Shown here: one piece after another, positions 6,673 through 12,309 of the stretch
Position numbering within the stretch: the first letter of the stretch is position 1
Layout: each line of letters opens with the position of its first letter
NCBI GenBank assembly: GCA_947624665.1
Contig: CANQLK010000005.1
Location: 1 to 29,291 of the forward strand
DNA length: 29,291 nt
Origin: Candidatus Gastranaerophilales bacterium
Lineage (GTDB): Bacteria; Cyanobacteriota; Vampirovibrionia; Gastranaerophilales; Gastranaerophilaceae
Reading direction: 5' to 3'
The notes under the pieces: generated by a model
Databases searched by the model: none
What the model saw: only the letters and a program-made list of their open reading frames with translations
What the model was told of the DNA's origin: nothing
Translations under genes and position numbers: made by a program

Positions 6673-7236
6673 TTATTTTAGAATAACATCATCTTCAAAA
6701 ATAACAAATAATTCCGCACCTGGTTTAACAACCGTATGCTTTCCCATTTCATAAACGTTTAAAGGTCTTGCCTGCAATATTGGTCTATAGCCCTGAATAT
6801 AATGAGGTGTGCGATGATAATATACGCTTGGGGTATTTCTGCCTCCGATATAATTATCATTTTCATTATATATGTATGCATTAAGTTTATATACTTTTTT
6901 ATCAGGTGTAATCATTTTATAAACGTAAATTTTTAAAGCTCCGTCTTTACCTTTTACTGGTTCTCTTACGTCTTCTATTTCACCGTAGAAAATGGTTCCT
7001 TCGGGAATTGCATTTGTTTCATACACGTACATATCTTGTGTATTTATAAATTTAACTTCATCTTCGGTATCTGCCGTTAACGTGGAAAATTCATCAAGAG
7101 TCATTACTTTAGCAAAAGTACCTTTACGAATTTTCAAGACCTCGGTATCATCCGCCGCAAAGGCAGAACCGACGGAATTAACCATTATTATCCCGATTAA
7201 AGTGATATATAAGATTTTTAAAAAAAACTTTTTCAT
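6673..7236 (-). CDS. Exported protein, paralogue of its downstream neighbour
   Basis: The 187-aa protein begins with a signal peptide of about 28 residues ending SAFA-ADD. The mature part runs KGTFAKVMTLDEFSTLTADTE, then DEVKFINTQDMYVYE, IPEGTIFYGEIEDV, and DGALKIYVYKMITPDKKVYKL. The end is GAELFVIFEDDVIL. Each block aligns by position with the exported protein at 5954-6637, though identity is low. A Tyr/His/Arg-rich insert (about 133-155) is unique to this copy. It is the first gene of the six-gene operon. A TTGTAA/TAAAAT promoter ends 6 nt before the ATG and there is no Shine-Dalgarno site, so the operon mRNA may be leaderless. The function is unknown. An envelope role is inferred from the signal peptide and the TonB/ExbBD neighbours. 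Confidence 0.8.
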   Translation of the reverse strand: MKKFFLKILYITLIGIIMVNSVGSAFAADDTEVLKIRKGTFAKVMTLDEFSTLTADTEDEVKFINTQDMYVYETNAIPEGTIFYGEIEDVREPVKGKDGALKIYVYKMITPDKKVYKLNAYIYNENDNYIGGRNTPSVYYHRTPHYIQGYRPILQARPLNVYEMGKHTVVKPGAELFVIFEDDVILK

Positions 7237-7242
7237 AACAGC

Positions 7243-7271
7243 ATTTTACATTTAATTGTGAAATATTACAA
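7243..7271 (-). promoter_or_regulatory. Promoter of the TonB-type operon (leaderless)
   Basis: On the minus strand, TTGTAA (7266-7271), 17 nt and TAAAAT (7243-7248) form a good housekeeping-type promoter. The -10 box ends 6 nt before the ATG at 7236, so the start point should coincide with the start codon. Confidence 0.6.
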
Positions 7272-7306
7272 TGAAAATGAAAAATGCGTGTAAAAAAAAA
7301 CGGATT

Positions 7307-7315
7307 TGATATAAT
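7307..7315 (+). promoter_or_regulatory. Extended -10 box of the biotin operon (leaderless)
   Basis: TGATATAAT is an extended -10 element (TGn-TATAAT). The box ends 6 nt before the ATG at 7322. No Shine-Dalgarno site fits between them. The -35 region has only a weak GTGTAA at 7288-7293. Confidence 0.6.
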
Positions 7316-7321
7316 TTAAGT

Positions 7322-8038
7322 ATGAATATAGCAGTAACGGGAATAGGAAATAATAGCGGGAAAACGGTAATAGTATCGGGATTAGCCTCTGTTATGCAGT
7401 CATTGGGATATAAAACGGCAGTATATAAACCCATACAAACAGGAGCCGTTGATAAGGGGCATTATTTGGTTTCGCCCGATTTGGCATTTGTAAAAATGCT
7501 TGATAAATATATAAAAACTCATTCTACCTATATGCTGAAAACAAGAGCAATTCCCGCACTTGGTGCGGAAATTGAAAATGTTATAATTAATCCCGAAAAT
7601 ATTATAAAAGACTATAATTTGCTTGAAAAAGAATTTGATACTGTCATTATGGAGCTTACGGGAGGTTTAATGACTCCGATAAAAGAAAAGTTCTTTTCAA
7701 TACAAATACCGTTGGAACTGAAAACTCCGATTCTTTTTATCGTAACCCCGGGAGAAAACAACCTGAATGAATATTTAAACGAAGTAAATACGGCAAAAGC
7801 TGCGGGGATTGATATAGCAGGAGTTATCATAAATAAATATCCTCTTTATTCTGAAAATACCGAGATAAAAGCATTTCCACGACTTATTGAATCATATAGC
7901 GATGTTAAAGTTTTGGGATTAATAAGAAACTTTAAAGGAAAAAGCGTTGAGGAAAATGTTTTATTTAACGAAATTTTAAACGGAATTGATATAGAGGATG
8001 TTTTTAGAATAAAAATACCGAAACTGAACGATTTTTAA
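7322..8038 (+). CDS. bioD: Dethiobiotin synthetase
   Basis: BioD forms the ureido ring of dethiobiotin from diaminopelargonate, CO2 and ATP in the cytoplasm. The 238-aa protein has the P-loop GIGNNSGKT (residues 7-15), where many BioD proteins have GTGTDVGKT. The YKPIQTG motif binds substrate, and ELTGGLMTPI corresponds to the EGAGGLLVP region. TPGENNLNEYL and IAGVIINKYP follow as in the AAA_26 family. The other biotin synthesis genes (bioA, bioB, bioF) are not in the window. The nearby bioY-like transporter gene supports a biotin role. A related AAA_26 protein (for example the N-terminal part of some phosphotransacetylases) is less likely because of the KPIQTG motif and the context. Confidence 0.85.
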   Translation: MNIAVTGIGNNSGKTVIVSGLASVMQSLGYKTAVYKPIQTGAVDKGHYLVSPDLAFVKMLDKYIKTHSTYMLKTRAIPALGAEIENVIINPENIIKDYNLLEKEFDTVIMELTGGLMTPIKEKFFSIQIPLELKTPILFIVTPGENNLNEYLNEVNTAKAAGIDIAGVIINKYPLYSENTEIKAFPRLIESYSDVKVLGLIRNFKGKSVEENVLFNEILNGIDIEDVFRIKIPKLNDF

Positions 8039-8044
8039 ACGAGG

Positions 8045-8560
8045 ATGAAAGTGGAAGTTAAAATTCAAAGAATGAATAATGAAGATGTTGAACAGGTATT
8101 TGAACTTGAAAAAATAGTTCACCCTAATCACCATTGGTCAAAAAATTCATTTTATAATGAACTTTCAAATAATCTTGCAAAATATTATAAAGCCGAAAAA
8201 GAAAACAAAAAAATACTTGCTTATGCAGGCTGCTGGCATATTATAGATGAAGCACACATAACAACACTTGCTGTTCATCCCGATTACAGAAGATTAAAAC
8301 TAGCTCAGGCAATTTTAACGGAACTTATCAGTGATTGTTATAAGAATATGATAAAATATATTACGCTGGAAGTTAGGGAAAGCAATGTTGCTGCTATTGG
8401 CTTATATGAAAAATTTTTATTTGAATCAATCGGCATGAGAAAAAATTACTATCAGGATAACGGAGAAAATGCTATTATAATGTTTACTCAAAACATTTGG
8501 TATGATAAATTTAAAAATAATTTCAATATGCTAAAACAGGAATTAAAAGAAATAAAATAA
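8045..8560 (+). CDS. GNAT N-acetyltransferase, RimI-like
   Basis: The 171-aa protein resembles RimI, which acetylates the N-terminal alanine of ribosomal protein S18. TTLAVHPDYRR is followed by LEVRESNVAAIGLYEKF, the hallmark of RimI-type GNATs. The acetyl-CoA loop is unusual. The typical RRxGxGxALL is RRLKLAQAIL here, so the first loop glycine is lysine and the second is alanine, and KFGFE is KFLFE. It sits 6 nt after bioD and 3 nt before bioY. GAGG at 8041-8044 abuts the ATG at 8045, so a GTG at 8051, 6 nt after GAGG, may be the true start and would shorten the protein by two residues. The family is clear, but S18 as substrate is inferred. Confidence 0.85.
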   Translation: MKVEVKIQRMNNEDVEQVFELEKIVHPNHHWSKNSFYNELSNNLAKYYKAEKENKKILAYAGCWHIIDEAHITTLAVHPDYRRLKLAQAILTELISDCYKNMIKYITLEVRESNVAAIGLYEKFLFESIGMRKNYYQDNGENAIIMFTQNIWYDKFKNNFNMLKQELKEIK

Positions 8561-8563
8561 ACT

Positions 8564-9205
8564 ATGATAAACAAAAGAATAAAAGCAGGAATAAAAAAAA
8601 TACATAAGCCGAATCAAAATATAAAATTTTGCTTGGGAACCTTGGTAATATTGGCGTGCTGCATAGTGTTACTTGTAATGGGAACATTTACTCAAATAAA
8701 AATCAGTTTTAATATACCCGACAGCGGAATATTGTCGTATTTGAAATTTGAATATATTATGCAAATTCCGATAGTAATTTTTATAGCTGCACTATTGGGT
8801 GAATTTTGGGGAATGCTTGCCGTATTAATATATATTATGTTAGGGTTAACACCGTGGTATCCGATTTTTGGACTTGGCGGCGGACTGTCTTACGTATTTC
8901 AATATAATTTCGGATATATTTTTTCATTCATATTCGCAGTATTCTTGGTAACAAAGCAATTAAAAAAAGGGGATTCTATTATAAATCTCCTTCTTTCAAC
9001 CCTTTACGGAGTATGCATAATCCATTTGATAGGAATATTCTATATGTGCATAATTGCTATGCTGCGGCATGATTCTTTTGACTTCATCTCAAATATGATA
9101 TATTTTCAATCATTTGCAAAAATATTATATGATATTGTTTTCAGCTTCCTTGCAATATTTATTGCAAAAGGAAGCCGTAAACTTTTATGTATTTTAATGA
9201 GTTAA
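8564..9205 (+). CDS. bioY: BioY-family biotin transporter
   Basis: The 213-aa integral membrane protein fits the substrate-binding S component of biotin ECF transporters. It has about six hydrophobic segments. The segment AALLGEFWGMLAVLIYIMLGL, followed by PIFGLGGGLSYVFQYNFGYIFSF, matches the BioY core. The usual family form there is a Gly-rich Y-x-x-x-G-x-P-x-F-x-x-G-G-x-G with GYLLGF. The N-terminus has about 20 extra basic residues. No ECF ATPase genes are nearby, so it would need a shared energising module encoded elsewhere, or act alone. It is 3 nt downstream of the GNAT gene with no clear ribosome site, which suggests translational coupling. The divergence makes the substrate call mostly dependent on the bioD context. 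Confidence 0.8.
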   Translation: MINKRIKAGIKKIHKPNQNIKFCLGTLVILACCIVLLVMGTFTQIKISFNIPDSGILSYLKFEYIMQIPIVIFIAALLGEFWGMLAVLIYIMLGLTPWYPIFGLGGGLSYVFQYNFGYIFSFIFAVFLVTKQLKKGDSIINLLLSTLYGVCIIHLIGIFYMCIIAMLRHDSFDFISNMIYFQSFAKILYDIVFSFLAIFIAKGSRKLLCILMS

Positions 9206-9211
9206 AAAATA

Positions 9212-9472
9212 TCACAACCCTAACGGAATTAATATTTTGTACAATAATTGCTCAATTAATTGAAGAATAATAAATGCAACTAAAGGAGAAATATCTATCA
9301 TACCGATGGGAGGAATAAACCGAAAAGGCTGCATTATAAGAGTATAAATCTTAATCAAAGTAACAACAGGCTCTTTTTCTCTGTTAATAACAGGTATCCA
9401 GCTTAATAAAACAACAGCTATTATTACTAAATATATTATTTTAAAAAACAAATAAACAATATTTGAAATCAT
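9212..9472 (-). CDS. yggT: YggT-family membrane protein
   Basis: The 86-aa protein has two hydrophobic helices (about 5-25 and 62-85) joined by a short loop. The loop carries YTLIMQPFRFIPPIGMIDISPLVAF, which matches the family signature P-[FL]-R-x-[IL]-P...G-x-[IL]-D-x-S-P. YggT/CCB3-type proteins are linked to cell division or cofactor assembly in membranes, depending on lineage. The exact role is not settled. A single YggT domain is present, where proteobacterial members often have two. It lies 11 nt downstream of mtnP and probably shares its transcript. It converges with bioY across 6 nt. Confidence 0.88.
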   Translation of the reverse strand: MISNIVYLFFKIIYLVIIAVVLLSWIPVINREKEPVVTLIKIYTLIMQPFRFIPPIGMIDISPLVAFIILQLIEQLLYKILIPLGL

Positions 9473-9483
9473 ATCAATTTTCC

Positions 9484-10293
9484 CTATGAAGTATGAGAAA
9501 TATTATGACATTCACAATTATTTCTTTCAATCGGAATATTTTGAATAATTGCGACTAATAAACTTTTTAATCTGGTAATATTGGATTTAAAGACCTCCAT
9601 AACTTCCTGATGAGTAACAGGAGGAACATCACCTACCAAGCCGGCATCATAATCAGTGATAAGAGCAATGGTTACGGGACACATATCAAGTTCATGAACC
9701 AGATGGACTTCAGGATACTGACTCATGTTAATAACTTCCCAACCTTGATTAGTAAAAAATTGTGATTCAGCTTTGGTTGTAAATCTGGGGCCGTTAATTA
9801 CAACAACGGTGCCTTTATCATGAACATTAATATTAAGTTTTTTTGCCTGTTCAACGGCAATTTTTCTGAGTTCGGGACAATATGGGTCGGCAGCACTCGG
9901 GTGAACACAAACAGGCCCTTCAAAAAAAGTATTTTTTCTTCCGTCCGTCCAATCAACAAATTGGTCGCACACAACAAAGTCACCCGGTTTAACATGCTTT
10001 TGCAGGCTTCCTGCAGCACAAGGTGATATTACCCTCGTAACTCCCAAAGATTTTAAAGCCCATACATTTGCTCTGTAGTTGACTAAATGCGGTAAAAATC
10101 TGTGATCTCTGCCATGTCTGGGAATAAAAGCAACTTTTTTTCCGTATATTTCACCGATTGTAATAGGATCGGAAGGTTTTCCGTATGGAGTATCGACGGT
10201 TATTTCCTGAAAAGGTCTGCCTGATTCTTCAAAAAAACTGTAAAAACCGCTTCCGCCGATAATTCCTATTTGTGCTTTTATTTCTTCACTCAT
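9484..10293 (-). CDS. mtnP: S-methyl-5'-thioadenosine phosphorylase
   Basis: The enzyme cleaves methylthioadenosine with phosphate into adenine and methylthioribose-1-phosphate, the first step of methionine salvage after polyamine synthesis. The 269-aa protein shows IGIIGGSGFYSF (phosphate loop), PRHGRDHRFLPHLVNYRAN, SPCAAGSLQ and NGPRFTTKAES. It then shows NMSQYPEVHLVHELDMC and ITDYDAGL. The two aspartates in TDYD recognise the adenine, which separates it from guanine/hypoxanthine phosphorylases. I chose the ATG at 10293. AAGGAGG lies 5 nt before it, and the in-frame TTG at 10308 has no site. yggT follows 11 nt downstream. The leader is about 40 nt from a TATAAT box at 10341-10346. Confidence 0.93.
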   Translation of the reverse strand: MSEEIKAQIGIIGGSGFYSFFEESGRPFQEITVDTPYGKPSDPITIGEIYGKKVAFIPRHGRDHRFLPHLVNYRANVWALKSLGVTRVISPCAAGSLQKHVKPGDFVVCDQFVDWTDGRKNTFFEGPVCVHPSAADPYCPELRKIAVEQAKKLNINVHDKGTVVVINGPRFTTKAESQFFTNQGWEVINMSQYPEVHLVHELDMCPVTIALITDYDAGLVGDVPPVTHQEVMEVFKSNITRLKSLLVAIIQNIPIERNNCECHNISHTS

Positions 10294-10340
10294 ATAATCC
10301 TCCTTCAAATCATGCTTATATTTTTATCATCATTTAAAGT

Positions 10341-10346
10341 ATTATA
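10341..10346 (-). promoter_or_regulatory. -10 box for mtnP
   Basis: The minus strand reads TATAAT. TTTACT at 10362-10367 is a possible -35 box, though 15 nt is a short spacer. It predicts a leader of about 40 nt with an AAGGAGG ribosome site. Confidence 0.4.
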
Positions 10347-10371
10347 CAATAAAAATGTCCGAGTAAATTTT

Positions 10372-10434
10372 TACGGCAGCCGAAGGAGCGACTAGACCGA
10401 GCAAAAAGCAATTTCAAGACTGTTGCGACACCGG
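10372..10434. other. GC-rich noncoding stretch, possible small RNA or repeat relic
   Basis: The 63 bases from 10372 are about 54% GC (34 of 63), against AT-rich flanks. They hold no open frame of useful length on either strand. On the minus strand the stretch lies between the prepilin terminator and the mtnP promoter. I see no strong hairpin and no riboswitch that I recognise. It may be a small RNA gene, a leftover of a mobile repeat, or part of the promoter region. Confidence 0.3.
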
Positions 10435-10440
10435 ATTAAA

Positions 10441-10478
10441 TGAAAAAAAAGAACCGCTGATTGCGGTTCTCTTTTACG
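10441..10478 (-). terminator. Intrinsic terminator of the prepilin gene
   Basis: The stem GAACCGC (10451-10457) and GCGGTTC (10463-10469) has a 5-nt loop and one more A-T pair on the outside. On the minus strand it is followed by a run of eight T. It lies 15 nt after the prepilin stop. The plus strand also has TTTT after the stem, so weak termination in that direction is possible. Confidence 0.9.
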
Positions 10479-10485
10479 AAACTAA

Positions 10486-11094
10486 TTATTGTCTGCTGCC
10501 TGCTTGAACTTGGAGAGAATTTTCAATCAACTCGTTTTCGTAGCTGTATTCTCCGCCTTCATCGGTCGAAACTCTACCGTCATATCTGACTTTAATTTTC
10601 AGACCTTCAGCAGTTCTACCTCTGAGTTTTGCAATACCGTTAACTTCACCGGTGGTAAGTTTACGGTCAACAAATATTGTACGAGTACCGCCCACAGGAA
10701 TTTTACCTTCAAGACTCCAATATCTTATACCGTCCGTAGTAATAAAGTTCGGGCAGGAATATGAAGTATTCGGAGAACCGCACTTAGCGCTTATTTTATC
10801 GGCGGAACAAATATATCCGCCCGAAATATTAAGTGATTCGGCGATTGCGGTACAAAAATCTTCATCATGTACCATTTCATCACCCCAATAAGCTGCCGAA
10901 TTTGCAGCCATCGAATACTCTGTCGAATCCATAGCATTAGATACGGCACTTTGTAATGTATACAATGCTTTCTTATAAGTTAATCTATCCTTATCAGGAC
11001 GTACATTATTGATTACAGGTATCAATATTGCTGCCAAAACACCAAGTATTGCTAACGTAACCAAAGCTTCAGATAATGTAAATGCTTTTTTCAT
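10486..11094 (-). CDS. Type IV pilin-like prepilin
   Basis: The 202-aa protein carries a prepilin signal: MKKA then FTLSEALVTLAILGVLAAILIPV. Cleavage should fall between A4 and F5, with the conserved glutamate at mature position 5. Alanine replaces the usual glycine before the cut. The hydrophobic helix is followed by YKKALYTLQSAVSNAMDSTEY and a globular part with four cysteines (FCTAIAE, YICSADK, AKCGSP, SYSCPNF) that could form disulfides. Gastranaerophilales-type genomes tend to have many such minor-pilin-like proteins scattered singly, though this is recollection and unverified. It could serve in a type IV pilus, a type II-like secretion system or a competence pilus. No machinery genes are adjacent. 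AAGGA lies 7 nt before the ATG, and the gene is a single-gene unit with its own terminator. Confidence 0.88.
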   Translation of the reverse strand: MKKAFTLSEALVTLAILGVLAAILIPVINNVRPDKDRLTYKKALYTLQSAVSNAMDSTEYSMAANSAAYWGDEMVHDEDFCTAIAESLNISGGYICSADKISAKCGSPNTSYSCPNFITTDGIRYWSLEGKIPVGGTRTIFVDRKLTTGEVNGIAKLRGRTAEGLKIKVRYDGRVSTDEGGEYSYENELIENSLQVQAGSRQ

Positions 11095-11128
11095 TATGTT
11101 TTCCTTATACTCTCATTTAACTATCTTA

Positions 11129-11134
11129 ATTATA
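11129..11134 (-). promoter_or_regulatory. Candidate -10 box of the prepilin gene
   Basis: The minus strand reads TATAAT about 35 nt before the prepilin ATG. No good -35 hexamer is seen at 16-18 nt. The rest of the 211-bp gap (11095-11305) is very AT-rich and holds only this and the rpmE promoter. Confidence 0.35.
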
Positions 11135-11214
11135 TAATACCACAACTTGTAAAATTTTAATACATCTATTTTTATTATATATTTAAAAAAAAAATAAATT
11201 GTAAAATTGTTACA

Positions 11215-11243
11215 TTTTGAGATAAAAATTACAAAAGTATACT
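11215..11243 (+). promoter_or_regulatory. Candidate promoter of rpmE and the downstream cluster
   Basis: TTTTGA (11215-11220), a 17-nt spacer and TATACT (11238-11243) fit a housekeeping promoter. The leader to the rpmE ATG would be about 55 nt and ends with AGAGG as ribosome site. Confidence 0.45.
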
Positions 11244-11305
11244 TGATATAAAATTTTCACGCAGTTATAATTCAAAGTAAGATTATTGAAACAGAGGTAT
11301 ATAAA

Positions 11306-11506
11306 ATGAAAAAAGAAATACATCCCGAATACAAAAAGACTGTAATAAAATGTGTATGCGGAAACGAAATAGAAACAGGTTCCGTTATGGATGATATAAC
11401 GGTTGAAATTTGCAATAACTGTCATCCTTTTTATACAGGAAATCAAAAAATCGTTGATACTGAAGGAAGAATTGAAAAATTCAAAAAACGTTATCAACAA
11501 AAATAG
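11306..11506 (+). CDS. rpmE: Ribosomal protein bL31
   Basis: The 66-aa protein is the 50S subunit protein L31. It begins MKKEIHPEYKK and has the zinc-binding type pattern with C16, C18, C36 and C39 (KCVCGNE and ICNNCHPFYTG). This is the zinc-containing form rather than the zinc-free paralogue used during zinc limitation. The basic tail IEKFKKRYQQK contacts rRNA. AGAGG lies 8 nt before the ATG. A strong terminator follows, so it may be expressed well above the genes after it. The rpmE-prfA neighbourhood is common in bacteria, and here thyX is inserted between them. Confidence 0.97.
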   Translation: MKKEIHPEYKKTVIKCVCGNEIETGSVMDDITVEICNNCHPFYTGNQKIVDTEGRIEKFKKRYQQK

Positions 11507-11513
11507 CATAATA

Positions 11514-11547
11514 AGCAGCGCCTTAAATATTTGGTGCTGCTTTTTTT
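11514..11547 (+). terminator. Intrinsic terminator after rpmE
   Basis: AGCAGCGCC (11514-11522) pairs with GGTGCTGCT (11533-11541), including one G-T pair, around a 10-nt loop. A run of T follows to 11547. Read-through would feed thyX. Confidence 0.9.
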
Positions 11548-11570
11548 ATACCGCTTTTTTCGGCGGTATT
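11548..11570 (+). terminator. Second hairpin before thyX
   Basis: ATACCGC (11548-11554) and GCGGTAT (11563-11569) form a perfect 7-bp stem with an 8-nt T-rich loop. It comes directly after the rpmE terminator. Only a short T run follows (TTTG), so it may be a backup terminator or a leader structure of thyX. Confidence 0.5.
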
Positions 11571-11605
11571 TGTTTATCTATATAAATTTTAAGCGGGAGA
11601 AACTT

Positions 11606-12307
11606 ATGGCAAATGATAAATATGCACAGGTCAGATTAATTTCTAAACCTGAAAATATTCTTAAAACAATATATACTGCCTGTAGAACTTGTTACAGTTC
11701 GGATTCCCCTTTAAATATTTATGATTGTGACTCGGCACAAGATACCGAAAAAATGTTAAAACTTATTAACAAAGTAGTATCTTCCGGTCATTACAGCACT
11801 ATTGAACATATTCAAGTCAGTTTTGCCATAAGCAATATCTCACGGGCATGTTCTCATCAGCTTGTAAGACACAGACTCATGTCTTTTTCACAAAAATCAC
11901 AAAGATACGTTAAAGAAAAAGAACAGTTTGATTATATAATTCCCGATACAATAGAAAATAATACGGAATTAAAGCAAAAATTTGAAGAATTAATGAATAA
12001 AATTTCCGATTTGTATATTGAATTCACAAAAAAAGGGATACCGGCAGAAGACGCCAGAGCAATGTTGCCCAATGCCGCTTCAACCTCAATGGTCGCAAGT
12101 TTAAATTTAAGAGAATTAATCCATCTGGCTAATTTAAGATTGTGTTCGAGAGCTCAAAAAGAAATAAGAATTCTTGTAAAGAGAATGTGTGACGAGTTAA
12201 TCAAAGAAGAACCGTGGCTTAAAGATTATCTTGTACCGAAATGCGAGAGATGGGGTTTTTGTGACGAAGACAAATCCTGCGGAAGAATGCCGTTGAAAGG
12301 TCAATAA
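11606..12307 (+). CDS. thyX: Flavin-dependent thymidylate synthase
   Basis: ThyX methylates dUMP to dTMP using methylene-tetrahydrofolate, NADPH and FAD, replacing ThyA. The 233-aa protein has the signature RHR-x7-S (RHRLMSFSQKS, residues 88-98), preceded by ACSHQLV, and the conserved GHYSTIEHIQVSFAI. LPNAASTSMVASLNLREL and RAQKEIRILVKRM complete the dUMP/FAD site. I chose the ATG at 11606, with GGGAGA at 11594-11599. Earlier in-frame starts lie inside the hairpins after rpmE. Its stop is 2 nt before prfA, so the two genes are coupled. Confidence 0.96.
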   Translation: MANDKYAQVRLISKPENILKTIYTACRTCYSSDSPLNIYDCDSAQDTEKMLKLINKVVSSGHYSTIEHIQVSFAISNISRACSHQLVRHRLMSFSQKSQRYVKEKEQFDYIIPDTIENNTELKQKFEELMNKISDLYIEFTKKGIPAEDARAMLPNAASTSMVASLNLRELIHLANLRLCSRAQKEIRILVKRMCDELIKEEPWLKDYLVPKCERWGFCDEDKSCGRMPLKGQ

Positions 12308-12309
12308 TT

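Noticed and set aside
7237..7321. BirA-type biotin operator before bioD
   Set aside because: I looked for the TTGTnAACC/GGTTnACAA type palindrome and found none. Only the promoter elements are visible.
10294..10440. Possible riboswitch upstream of mtnP
   Set aside because: The predicted leader is only about 40 nt and I see no SAM, purine or other known riboswitch core. The GC-rich part lies upstream of the -10 box.
11095..11305. Search for a tRNA or small gene in the 211-bp gap before rpmE
   Set aside because: The gap is very AT-rich with no tRNA-like arms and no open frame with a ribosome site. It holds only promoter-like elements.
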